Shown one piece after another: positions 26,116 through 36,666 of a DNA stretch of 64,000 nucleotides; position 1 is the stretch's first letter, and each line of letters starts with the position of its first letter. The notes below the pieces were generated by a model. That model saw nothing but the letters and a program-made list of their open reading frames with translations. It searched no databases and had not been told where the DNA came from. A program made the position numbers and the translations under genes. The DNA is from Bolinopsis microptera (lineage: Eukaryota; Ctenophora; Tentaculata; Lobata; Bolinopsidae): the NCBI RefSeq assembly GCF_026151205.1, contig NC_087073.1, positions 18,194,837 to 18,258,836 of the forward strand, given 5' to 3'.

Positions 26116-27772
26116 GCCGAATCCAGATAGCACGACGGACGACCCCTGTTCACGAACAGGACGTGTTCGTGAAAAACTTATGATATGATGGTTACCAGAT
26201 CATATGACTGCCTAATAACTTGCTTAGGATGATGTGAACCCCTCGACAGCTTGACACAGAATCAAGTAGGGTTCACATTATCGCAAGCACTGTACTCCTC
26301 CTGGACTGGACCATTCTCTTATCTCTAGGGGGGCCGTGGGTCCATTAATTTCGTCTAGACGGGAGAGTACCATGTCAGCAGTGGTCGACCGGGATCGAAA
26401 TTCAGTCCCGGCCGGGACCGGGCCGGGATGACATTCATCCCGGCCGGGACCGGGACCAGGATTTTTCCAATATTTCTCAATCTCAGTTAAAATGAAACAA
26501 TGTTATATGTTAAATAAAATCTTCCAGAACAAACTGAGGTATGTCAAGTTAAAATTGACAGTGAGTAGTAGTAACTACTCTATCTCTCTCTAATCTCTAT
26601 CTCTCTATCTTTCTCTATCTCTCTCTTTATCTCTGAGATAGAGAGCGCGAGCGCTCTCATTGGTGGATCGACCTAGCGTGTCACAAATTATTATTTGATA
26701 TATTTCATCAGATGAAGAAGCTGATGAGGGCGAGGCCCCTGACTCTTGAGTATTTCTAAGTTTGTTCGGACTTCAGCTTTCTTCTAACATTTTGTAATTT
26801 GTTACTCATGACGTGAACAGTTGAACATATAATTAATTTTGAACATTAGTAAATTTTGTTTGACTTGAAATTTGCCAACTACCATCGATCAAAATTCATA
26901 GAATTTTGATCATGTAACATAAACATTTCACATAAGACTTGAAAGTTGAATTTTCAATAAACTTTTGGCGACGAGAAAGTGAAATGATCTAACTATTAAG
27001 AAGCACTGTAGAGCACTGTTGTAGTAAAACTTTTCGGAAAATGTTCACAGGTTCGTGAACTTTGGGCTCAAATATACGCTCAAAAACAGACTTTATTTTG
27101 GAAAAATCCCGGCTAAAATCCCGGCTAAAAACAAAATCCCGACCGGGACCGGGACAAAATCACCAAATCCCGGCCGGGATCTGCATGTCAGTAATTGGAA
27201 TAGTTGTTGTTGTTGTTGTTGATGGCAACTGATAATACTCCACCAAAAACGAACGACTTCTATACCATATTTAAATCTTAATTATTTATTTCATTGAGCA
27301 ATATAATATGTAGAATACCCCCTCTTTTGCTATTGAATCAGATAATTTATTTATTAGAAGATTGGGGAGACCTAGAATGAACTTTTTATCTGTTTTAAGA
27401 AGTGATTTAAGTAGTAGAAATTAGCACATAGATAACTTGCATGAATTAAACGAAATCAAAGATATAGCTGCATGCAACAGATGTTGAGAAAATTTGTTTC
27501 AAGGGTACAGTTTACCGCATTAAAGTATTTTTATGAATCATTATTGACGGTAAGATCCTGTTTTATAATAATTATTATTATATGCTACGCTACAATCAGT
27601 GCTATTCGTAACTAATTATATCCGAGAGACCACATTTGAATCGTTATCAATAGTTTGATCCAGCAATTTACTATGCTACAATTAATGGCAAATTATTCTA
27701 GCAATAACTAATTGCAAGATACCATATAATACATATTACCATTGAATTTCATAACATTTCATGATTGATATG
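26116..27772. mobile_element. Diverged copy of the 29042-33051 element, interrupted by a hAT element
   Basis: Shares with the 29-kb copy the subterminal GATAGCACGAC/GATAGCCCGAC, the GGCCGTGGGTCCATTAATTT block (26334), the CGCTACAATCA...CGTAACTAATTATATCCGAG block (27584-27625) and the AACTAATTGCA.GATACCATA block near 27705. The right terminal repeat is missing. An 805-bp hAT-like element splits it at 26379-27183. Confidence 0.7.
26379..27183. mobile_element. hAT-like non-autonomous transposon, 805 bp, 8-bp target duplication
   Basis: Starts CAGTGGTCGACCGGGAT and ends ATCCCGGCCGGGATCTG. It is flanked on both sides by CATGTCAG (26371-26378 and 27184-27191). Subterminal regions are packed with CCCGGCCGGGACCGGG repeats in inverted arrangement. 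The paralogous sequence at 29365-29375 reads AGAGTACCATGTCAGGAATA without interruption, so it serves as the empty site. Internally there is a (CT)n run (26580-26640) and no reading frame. Confidence 0.85.
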
Positions 27773-27779
27773 CTCCCAT

Positions 27780-28298
27780 ATGGGGAAATGGGCGATTAGG
27801 TTTGGCCCCTATACTATGCGGCCACTATTAATACGGCCTCTATACGGCCTCTATAGTCTATATGGCCACTGTACGGGCACTTAAAAGATATTTTACATGA
27901 AACCAGCTACTAACCGGCACTTAATAAGTGGTCACTAGCCGACTACTAACCGGCTACTAGCCGGCTAGTGACCAAAAAGTGGCTACTAGGCGGTCACTAG
28001 CCGGCTATTAGCTTGTCTCTAAAGCAGACCTACTTTCTCGAGGTCCCAAACCGGCTTCTAGCAGGCTACTAGCCGGCACTTGAAAAGTGGTCACTAGCCG
28101 GCTAGTGACCAAAAAGTGGCTACTAGGCGGTCACTAGCCGGCTATTAGCTTGTCTCTAAAGCAGACCTACTTTCTCGAGGTCCCAAACCGGCTTCTAGCA
28201 GGCTACTAGCCGGCACTTGAAAAGTGGTCACTAGACGGCTACTAACCGGCTGCTAATCGGCTAGTAGCCACAAAGTGGCTACTAATCGGCCACTACTA
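27780..28298. repeat. Tandem array of CTAGCCGG/GGCTACTAG units, 137-bp period
   Basis: Dense permutations of GGCTACTAG, CCGGCTAGTGACC and GTGGTCACTAG. A higher-order 137-bp unit (with TAGCTTGTCTCTAAAGCAGA) occurs at 27961 and 28098, plus a partial third. Many units are near-palindromic (GGTCACTAGCCGGCTAGTGACC). There is no coding potential. The array directly abuts a foldback element on its right. Confidence 0.9.
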
Positions 28299-28994
28299 GC
28301 TATTTTCCGATTAGTTGCAGTCAAATAGTCACAGCAGGTCACAATTTAACTTCAATTCTTTCTTACAGCAGGCAACTAGACAAGGTTCTGACAATATTCC
28401 GGTAGACACGTCTTCCGCCCTGAGGAACAAATTTGGCTTCGGTAGACTTTCTGAATATGGGGCAGTTTTGCTCAATTGACCACGCCCTTTTTGACGCTTT
28501 CGTGACTTCTAACCCCACATATCTCCACTTTTGATTGGAGAAAGGATATCAACTTGGGTATGAAAATGATCAGAATCATCACATTGAGTGGGGTAGAGCA
28601 TAGTTTTAAAGTCTACAGACTTCAGGTTGTTGAGTAATTAGGTCAAAACCTATTTTTACGCTCTCGCGAGCCAAAATTTATGTACTTATTACAAGATATC
28701 TCAGCTTCTGATGGGAGCTAAGGGCTCATCTTGGGCATAAAAATGGTCAGCATCATCACATTAAGTGGGGTAGAGCATAGTTTTAAAGTCTACAGACTTC
28801 AGGTTGTTGAGTTCTTAGGTCAAAACCTATTTGTACGCTCTCGCGAGTCGAAATTTATGTACTTATTACCTCGGGGCGGAAGACGTTTCTACCGGAATAT
28901 TCTCAGATCCTTGTTAAGTTGCCTGCTGTAAGAAAGAATCAAAGTTAAATTGTGACCTGCTGTACTATTTGGCTGCAACTAATCGGAAAATAGC
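28299..28994. mobile_element. Foldback element with about 135-bp inverted arms and internal 177-bp duplication
   Basis: The left arm (28299-28432, GCTATTTTCCGATTAGTTGC...) is the reverse complement of the right arm (28862-28994, ...GCAACTAATCGGAAAATAGC) with scattered mismatches. Between them a 177-bp unit containing TCATCACATT.AGTGGGGTAG occurs twice (28576, 28753). No target duplication was recognised, and there is no transposase. Confidence 0.85.
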
Positions 28995-29137
28995 AAGACA
29001 CAACTTTTGCGAACATTGAAATTAATTAAGTATGAACATGTGGCAGTATCTAGATAGCCCGACCCCTGTCCGCGGACAACTGTCCACGAACAACTGTCTA
29101 CCAGATCATATTACTGCATAATAACAGTATCCCCTGA

Positions 29138-29431
29138 ATCAAGCAGGGTTCACATCATCGCACGCGAATTTCAATCAGCGGTGGTGTCAAGGCTTATGAA
29201 ACGATTAAGCAACCTTACGAGCAGGGAACCAGGGACATAGATGCGTTACACCCAGGACAGGACATGGAGCTCTTTAGGAGGTTTTTCTGGAATAGGAAGT
29301 CTCGAGCATTCTCTAAGGAGGCCGTGGGTCCATTAATTTCGTCCATTAGACAGAAGAGTACCATGTCAGGAATATACTACGCTACAATCAATATTATTCG
29401 TAACTCATTATATCCGAGGGACCACATTTGA
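29138..29431 (+). pseudogene. Open-frame fragment inside the transposon, protein family unknown
   Basis: Open from after the TGA at 29135 to the TGA at 29429 (97 codons). It reads like real protein: GGVKAYETIKQPYEQG, ALHPGQDMELFRRFFWNRKS, EAVGPLISSIRQKSTMSG. The related copy at 26.3/27.6 kb keeps AVGPLISS and YATIS.IRN.LYPRDHI with stops. There is no obvious start. It could be a transposase remnant or a captured host exon; I do not recognise it. Confidence 0.5.
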
Positions 29432-29455
29432 ATCGTAATCAATAGTTTGATTATG

Positions 29456-32400
29456 GGGGGGGGGGTGACATGTCTCCAATGTCTCCCGCACCTTATCTTT
29501 TCGAAAAAGACAAAGACATTGGAGACATTGGAGACATTGGAGACACAGCTTTTGGAGACATTGGAGACATTGGGGACATTGGGGACATTAGGGACATTAG
29601 AGACATAGCTTTTGGAGACATTGGAGACATTGGGGACATTGGGGACATTGGAGACATTGGGGACATTGGGGACATTAGGGACATAAAATGGATATTAGGG
29701 GCATTGGAGACATTGGAGACACAGCTTTTGGAGACTCCTCCTCCTCCTCCTCCTCCTCCTCCTCCTCCTCCTCAGTCCTCCTCAGTCCTCCTCAGTCGTT
29801 CTCCTCCTCCTCCTGAGTCCTCCTCCTGGGACCTGGGTCCTCCTCCTGGGTCCTCCTCCTGGGTCCTCCTCCGGACTTCCTGGGTCCTCCTCCTCCTGGG
29901 TCCTCCTCCTCTTCATCCTCCTCCTCTTCCTCCTCAATCATCAGTCCTCCTCAATCCTCCTCCTCATCCTTCTCGTCAGTCCTCCTCCTCCTCAGTCCTC
30001 CCCAAGTCCCCCTCCTCCTCAGTCCTCCCCCAGTCCCCCTCCTCCTATTCAGTCCTCCTCCTCCTCCTCAGTTCTCCTCAGTCCTCCTCCTTCTCAGTCC
30101 TCCTCCTGAGTCCTCTTCCTGAGTCCTCCTCCTGAATCCTCCTCCTCTTCCTGAGTCCTCCTCCTCCTAGGTCCTCCTCCTTCTCCTCCTCCTCCTCCTC
30201 CCTCTCAGTCATCCTCCTCAGTCATCCTTCTCAGCCATCCTCCTCAGCCATCCTCCTCAGCCATCCTCCTCAGCCATCCTCCTCAGCCATCCTCCTCAGC
30301 CATCCTCCTCAGCCATCATCCTCAGTACTCCTCAGTCCTCCTCCTCAGTCCTCATCCTCCTCCTCAGTCCTCCTCCTCATCCTTCTCCTTAGTCCTCCTC
30401 CTCCTCAGTCCTCCCCAGTCCCCCTCCTCCTCCTATTCACTCCTCCTCCTCCTCCTCAGTTTTCCTGAGTCCTCCTCCTGAGTCCTCCTCCTCCTCCTGA
30501 GTCCTCCTCCTGGGTCCTCCTCCTCCTAGGTCCTCCTCCTTCTCCTCCTCAGTCCTTCTCCTCCTCCTCCTCAGTCCTCCTCCTCCTCCCTGTCAGTCAT
30601 CCTCCTCAGCCAATCTCCTCAGTCCTCCTCAGTCCTCCTCCTCCTCCTCAGTCCTCATCCTCAGTCCTCCTCTTCAGTCCTCCTCCTCCTGGGTCCTCTT
30701 CATCCTCCTCCTCTTCCTCCTCAGTCCTCAGTCCTCCTCCTCATCCTTCTCGTCAGTCCTCCTCCTCCTCAGTCCTCCCCAGTCCCCCTCCTCCTCCTCC
30801 TATTCAGTCTTCCTCCTCCTCTTCCTATTCAGTCCTCCTCCTTCTCATTCCTCCTAAGTCCTCCTCCTGAGTCCTCCTCCTCTTCCTCCTGAGTCCTCCT
30901 CCTGGTTCATCCTCCTCCTAGTTCCTCCACCTTCTCCTTCTCCTCCTCAGTCCTTCTCATCCTGCTCCTCCTCCTCAGTCATCCTCTTCAGTACTCCTCA
31001 GTCCTCCTCCTTCTCAGTCTTCCTCAGTCCTCTTCCTGAGTTCTCCTCCTCCTCCTGAGTCCTCCTTCTGGGTCCTCCTCCTCCTAGGTCCTCCTCAATC
31101 TCCTCCTCAGTCCTACTCCTCCTCCTCAGTCCTCTTCCTCCTCCTCCTCCCTCTCAGTCATCCTCCTCAGCCATTCTCCTCAGCCATCCTCCTCAGTCCT
31201 CCTCAGTCCTCATCCTCCTCCTCAGTCCTCCTCCTCCTGGGTCTTCCTCCTCTTCATCCTCCTCAGTCCTCAGTCCTCCTCCTCATCCTTCTCGTCAGTT
31301 TTCTTCATCCTCAGTCCTCCCCAGTCCCCCTCCTCCTCCTCCTATTCAGTCCTCCTCCTCCTCAGTTCTCCTCAGTCCTCTTCCTTTTCAGTCCTCCTGA
31401 GTCCTCCTCCTCCTCTTCCTCCTGAGTCCTCCTCCTGGGTCCTCATCCTCCTAGGTCCTCCTCCTTCTCCTTCTCCTCAGTCCTTCTTCTCCTCCTCCTC
31501 CCTCTCAGTCATCCTCCTCAGTCATCCTATTCAGCCATCCTCCTCAGTACTCCTCAGTCCTCCTCCTTCTCTGTCCTCCTCAGTCCTCTTCCTGAGTCCT
31601 CCTCCTAGGTCTTCCTCCTCTTCATCCTCCTCAGTCCTCAGTCCTCCTCCTCAGTCCTCCTCCTCATCCTTCTCGTCAGTCTTCTTCATCCTCAGTCCTC
31701 CCCCAGTCCCCCTCCTCCTCCTCCTATTCAGTCCTCCTCCTCCTCAGTTCTCCTCAGTCCTCTTCCTTTTCAGTCCTCCTGAGTCCTCCTCCTCCTCTTC
31801 CTCCTGAGTCCTCCTCCTGGGTCCTCATCCTCCTAGGTCTTCCTCCTTCTCCTTCTCCTCAGTCCTTCTTCTCCTCCTCCTCCTCCCTATCAGTCATCCT
31901 CCTCAGTCATCCTCCTCAGTCATCCTCCTCAGCCATCCTCCTCAGTACTCCTCAGTTTTCCTCCTTCTCTGTCCTCCTCAGTCCTCTTCCTGAGTCCTCC
32001 TCCTCCTCCTCCTCCTGAGTCCTCCTCCTGGGTCCTCCTCCTCTTGGGTCCTCCTCCTCCTAGGTCCTCCTCTTCAGTCATCCTCCTCAGCCATGCTCCT
32101 CAGCCATCCTCCTCAGCCATCCTCCTCAGCCATCCTCCTCAGTACTCCTCCTCAGCCATCCTCCTCAGCCATCATCCTCAGTACTCCTCAGTCCTCCTCC
32201 TCAGTCCTCATCCTCCTCCTCAGTCCTCCTCCTCATCCTTCTCCTTAGTCCTCCTCCTCCTCAGTCCTCCCCAGTCCCCCTCCTCCTCCCTATCAGTCAT
32301 CCTCCTCAGTCATCCTCCTCAGCCATCCTCCTCAGTACTCCTCAGTTTTCCTCCTTCTCTGTCCTCCTCAGTCCTCTTCCTGAGTCCTCCTCCTCCTCCT

Positions 32401-32806
32401 CCTCCTGAGTCCTCCTCCTGGGTCCTCCTCCTCTTGGGTCCTCCTCCTCCTAGGTCCTCCTCCTCAGTCATCCTCCTCAGCCATGCTCCTCAGCCATCCT
32501 CCTCAGCCATCCTCCTCAGCCATCCTCCTCAGTACTCCTCAGTCCTCCTCCTTCTTAGTCCTCCTCAGTCCTCTTCCTGAGTCCTCCTCCTGAGTCCTCA
32601 TCCTCCTCCTTCTCCTCCTGAGTCCTCCTCCTGGGTCATCCTCCAAAAGCTTTGTCTCCAATGTCTCTTATGTCCCCAATGTCTCCAATGTCTCCAAAAG
32701 CTGTGTCTCCAATGTCTCCAATGTCTCCAGGACATGTCTCTGCACCCTATCTTTTCAAAAAAGACAAAAGACATTGGAGACATTGGAGACATGTCACCCC
32801 CCCCCC
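29456..32806. mobile_element. G-run/C-run-bounded insertion filled with CTCCTC repeats, 3.35 kb
   Basis: Begins with G's followed by TGACATGTCTCCAATGTCTC and ends with the reverse complement followed by C's. It is flanked by ATTATG on both sides (29450-29455, 32807-32812). Inside each end is a stem-loop with TATCTTTTC.AAAAAAGACAAA, then inverted blocks of a 9-bp repeat GGAGACATT (29516-29720 and 32645-32735). The centre (29720-32640) is about 2.9 kb of CTCCTC/CAGTCCTC/CAGCCATCCTCCT satellite. The related copy near 27690 (ATTATTCTAGCAATAACTAA) lacks the insertion. No transposase is present. Reading frames across the repeat are not genes. Confidence 0.8.
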
Positions 32807-33059
32807 ATTATGCTAGTCGTAACTAATTGCATCCAAGATACCATACATACCATTCAATTTCATAACATTTGCGGTCATATGATTTGGTAACCAATCAACT
32901 ATTCACAAACACCTGTTGCTTGATTCAGGGGATACTGTTATTATGCAGTTATAACATGATCTGGTAGACAGGTGTTCGTGGACAGTTGTTCGTGGACAGT
33001 TGTCCGTGGACAGTTTTCCGCGGACAGGGGTCGGGCTATCTAGATACTGCCGAACATGT

Positions 33060-33483
33060 GGGGGTGGGCTGGTTTGAGCTTCTGAATGCGAGAAACGTTC
33101 CTGGGATGTCTCGACTTATCGAGCTAAAGTCGGAGTATTTACTTGTCAACTTACATGTCGTACTTACTGGTAAAACTGGAAAATTAAAGTGATTCATTGG
33201 AAAATTAATTTATTCAACTCGCACAACGTATTGAGCAACTTTTTGAAATGGTTAATCTCGTTATGATAAGGGACCATTGTACCAAACCAGATTAGGATTA
33301 TTTAAACTACTAGGGAAACGGAATGTCAAAAAGTAAGAGCTATTTGTGATTCCAGTATTACTATTACCAGTAATTACAGCTATAAGTTAACCTCAACCTT
33401 TGCACGTAACATCTCGGATTTTGTTGGACGTATTTTAACTTCTTCGTCTCCAGCAGCCCCCCCCCCCTCCCACATTACCCGTG
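33060..33483. other. Unassigned sequence
   Basis: No feature is supported apart from a short C run near 33458. It may include a further decayed part of the LINE that becomes readable from 33484. Confidence 0.4.
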
Positions 33484-34072
33484 AGCCGACAGGGGTTGTT
33501 CTGCAGCCACATCCCTTGATAACCTCTACATCGAAAGGGGCAGATACGAAACCCCCATTGTACCAAGAGAAGAACGTTGGTGCACCTACTGCTTTTTCAG
33601 CAAAGGGCTCAAGCCTATTGAGGACGAAAGTCACGTATTGATTGACTGTTTGCTCTACTCCTCAGTTAGGGAAAAATTCAATTTCCATCCCCTAAACATT
33701 ACTGACCTAGTCGGTTTGCTCTCCAACAAAACTCTAGATCCTACCACACTCACTGCCACAGCAAGAGCAATCCATTCAATTCTCTCTGTGAACGAAACTT
33801 ATACAGCCTACTATAAGAGCCCAGATTTCCACTCAAATACTGGCAAGTGCATAATGCTATAGGACCTTAAAATAAGATTGAACCATACAAACTCGATTTA
33901 TCTATTTTTCTAAAACTAGCATTATATAACATTTCTAAATTATCCCTACACACTTGTAAATAATTAGAATTGTGTAACTTAAATTATTTCAGAATTACAA
34001 CTATTGTGTACTCAATAAAGTAATTATCACTTTTGTATCCTTGTATCCTTGTATCCTTGTATCCTTGTATCC
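33484..34072 (+). mobile_element. LINE 3' end: reverse transcriptase C-terminal frame and octamer tail
   Basis: Open for 126 codons from 33485 to the TAG ending at 33862. It reads LYIERGRYETPIVPREERWC (quoted in part), a C-x2-C and ESHVLIDC knuckle, then LLYSSVREKF. This is the C-terminal zinc-knuckle region of many cnidarian and mollusc LINE polymerases. A 3' untranslated stretch with AATAAA (34013) follows, then five perfect copies of TTGTATCC (34033-34072). Short tandem octamers at the 3' end are characteristic of CR1-like LINEs. It is 5' truncated. Confidence 0.8.
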
Positions 34073-35440
34073 TATCACTAATTATACGTCACTAATTAGT
34101 GATGTGATCTGACCCCTCTTGGGGGCCGGATCAGTTCTGACCCAAGGTCTCCCAGTGGTTCCCACTGTCCTAATCCTGATTTGATCCATTGAGATCCGAT
34201 CCATCGATACGTGATTGACTATTTGAGGACAGGATCGTGCTAGCCGTACACTAACAAGCTGTAACAGGCTGTCGATCACATCACAGCCTACAGTGCATAT
34301 AAGAGAGCGGTATGGGAATCAGTTATCGCAATCCAAAAACGCAACCAATCTTCAGTTTACCCCTCGACGCAAGCAAGGCTCGAAGGACCATGTCCTGAAC
34401 TGATTTATATATAACATTCGTCCAATATATCGACATCAAATGAAAAGAAACTATGGTAGAGTTCAGCTCAGATCATATATCAAATTGGAAATGTTACGTA
34501 TACAAAGTATCTAGTAACAGTTCAGATCATGTCTCTAATTGGAAATGTGTCGTATTGAAATTATATCAAAATTCCGGACATATGTCTTTTTTTCTGATAA
34601 CCTGAGTCGGACAAGAGTCGCTGTCGGACAGATGTCGTGTTACCGTAGCTAATTCTTTCCAAATTTGCGATTTCATTGGAATACATTTTAGTAAGGTCCG
34701 GGATTAGAAGTCGGTAAATGTAGCTTCGCTGACTCACAATCTGCGACGTCGTCGTGACTTTAATTTCCGCTCACTGAAGCACATCTCACAAAACTTGCTA
34801 CCTATATTCAGTTTAGCTGTATGTTGCCAACTTATAACCTCTGATCCTACAAGCTTTCTTTAATAGTATAGTAGCTAACTTTGAAATAGAAAATCTTCTG
34901 CATTATGCCTTGCAGTTGCACGGTAAACCGAGATTAAGAGTATAGCGTAGGAGCGACACAATCGCCCGTGTCGCTCCTGCACAGCACACACTCACACTAA
35001 CCTGGAGGGGGATATTTAAAACATACAAGTGATATGAAAGGATTTTATTAGCAGGAGCTTTCAAAATACTTGTGTAAATCGTCTTCAGCTCACACTGCAC
35101 ACTAAGCTCGCTCCTGATCAACCGAGCACTTTATGTCCTTATGAGCACAAAAGATCTTGCTTCGAGTCTCTCGCATCATTTCAGTGTCAATGTTTAACTA
35201 TACTCACAACCGCAATTAAAATTAAATACATTTATTGTGAAAATATTATTAGTTCCACTATTCTCCCTAACTTCCCAGTTCATCCGATCGGGCAGTAGTA
35301 AAGAACAAAATGTATCTTACATATTAAATATTAGCACGATCAAGTGATAGGGGCTGAAATATATCATTTGCTGTTTTACGTAACAGATTAGTAGATTACA
35401 TTTACAGATGAGTAAATATGTCAATGACAACATGTACTTT
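34073..35440. other. Unassigned, with hairpins and a dispersed-repeat piece
   Basis: Contains GATGTGATC...GATCACATC inverted halves (34100-34280), a hairpin AGGAGCGACAC/GTGTCGCTCCT near 34950-34978, and a reverse-complement piece of the 14.5-kb array unit at 35040-35095. No gene was found. Confidence 0.5.
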
Positions 35441-35443
35441 TTC

Positions 35444-35645
35444 AGCATCCGGTCGGAGTTGGGCCTGCAGGAATGAACCTGTTTCTTACTGATCACGAAG
35501 TCAATGTTGGGACTGCAAGATCTAACCTGTTTCTTACTGATCGCGAAGTGATTGTTGCGACCGGATGGATTGATTGTCGGTCACCGGATTGTTATATGTT
35601 ATATGTTATGCAAATGAATCCGTTTCTTGCGGATCACGAAGTGTG
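35444..35645. repeat. Degenerate tandem repeat around TGTTTCTTACTGATCACGAA
   Basis: Three imperfect units with CTGTTTCTTACTGATC.CGAAGT (35479, 35529) and CCGTTTCTTGCGGATCACGAAGT (35620). They are set among CCGGTCGGAG/GACCGGATGG sequences. Confidence 0.7.
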
Positions 35646-36365
35646 ATGTAATCTCGTTATCATTTATACTTTCAATCTGTAATCTTCCGTAATCATTTCT
35701 ATGAAATTGTCTTTAGTTATTTAGTACATATTATTTGTTTATGTACGAAATTGTTTTTAGCATTTATGACAGAATCATTTGAAAATTATTTACATGCAAT
35801 TCAAATTGTAAAACTATCTCTACTTCAAGAATTATCTTTGTACATTGTACGACCGTCCACGTGAAAATTGTTAAAACGACATTTTTATCGGTTTTGTGGT
35901 AATTATACGTTGTGGTAATTATACGTTGTGTTCATTGCGAGCTATATTTTAATGGGCTGTATACTCTGTCGTGACAGATATTTTTTGATGCGATAAAAAC
36001 TGACTAAAAAGAATACTATTAGCCTCCTTTGTGTGACCACGGGCTTTTTAGTTTCTTTATAATATACAAAGAATACTTGTATTTTTATGTAATCCTGTTG
36101 TAATTCAAATTGTATTTCAATCGTAGGATTTTTAAAATTTCTAATTTGTTATTGTACCACAATTCCTGTATTTCTGATTTCATCGTCTAAAAACTTCTTG
36201 GAATAGAAATAAACCCTCAAATAGAGACCAATCATCGCACACGATGTACGTGCACCCGGGGTTAAATACGACGCAATTGTCAGCACTGCGCGCGCGCACA
36301 CGTACCATCTTATGTGTGCTGATCTGTATGTGCCTATCCTACTTGTGAAACAAGCGCGTCACGCA

Positions 36366-36520
36366 GTACGCGTAGGCACATGGCTATGTGAAACAATATA
36401 GTTCCCGGTAAACGGGAACTATAGTTAGAAATGCCAAATGCGCAGCTTCATCGAAATGCGCGGGCATTTCTGCAATTTATTATGTCGCAGCGCTTCACAT
36501 AGCCATGTGTATACGCGTAC
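36366..36520. repeat. Inverted-repeat element enclosing a 27-bp palindrome
   Basis: Arms at 36366-36393 and 36493-36520 (GTACGCGTA..CACATGGCTATGTGAA) are reverse complements with two or three mismatches. Between them TATAGTTCCCGG..CCGGGAACTATA-type sequence (36397-36423) forms a 27-base palindrome around a single central base. It is followed by inverted GCGCATTT-type motifs. It looks like a miniature inverted-repeat element. Confidence 0.8.
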
Positions 36521-36571
36521 GGCGGTCTTGACGATGGCAAGTGCTACGATGGCAAGTGCTCCCGATGGCAA

Positions 36572-36666
36572 ATGCTACGAAGTAGCGCGCGCCGGGCCAG
36601 ATCATTAATAATGGTCAAACGGCGGTCGCGCGCTACTGCAAGCGAGAGGGCTCTGGTCAGAGCAAT
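36572..36666. repeat. Dispersed GC-rich repeat, second copy
   Basis: Carries GCTACGAAGTAGCGCGCGCC in the same orientation as 14044, and CTGCAAGCGAGAGGGCTCTG in the reverse orientation to 14230. It lies at the right edge of the transposon-rich block. Confidence 0.75.

Larger units (their letters stand above)
29042..33051. mobile_element. DNA transposon with long terminal inverted repeats, 8-bp target duplication, hosting a nested element
   Basis: Left end GGCAGTATCTAGATAGCCCG, and the right end is its exact reverse complement. The inverted similarity runs on through subterminal GTCCGCGGACA, TCCACGAACA and TCTACCAGATCAT motifs. It is flanked by GAACATGT at 29034-29041 and 33052-33059. Minus the nested insertion it is about 650 bp, with a remnant frame (29138-29431) but no recognised transposase. 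The 8-bp duplication and GG...CC ends resemble Merlin-type elements, but the superfamily is uncertain. Confidence 0.82.

Noticed and set aside
29470-30135. 221-codon plus-strand frame rich in GDI and then P/S
   Set aside because: It is a translation of the GGAGACATT and CTCCTC repeats. Composition follows the repeat unit and there is no gene-like sequence.
32044-32580. 178-codon P/S/L-rich frame
   Set aside because: Same CTCCTC satellite read in frame; it has no independent support.
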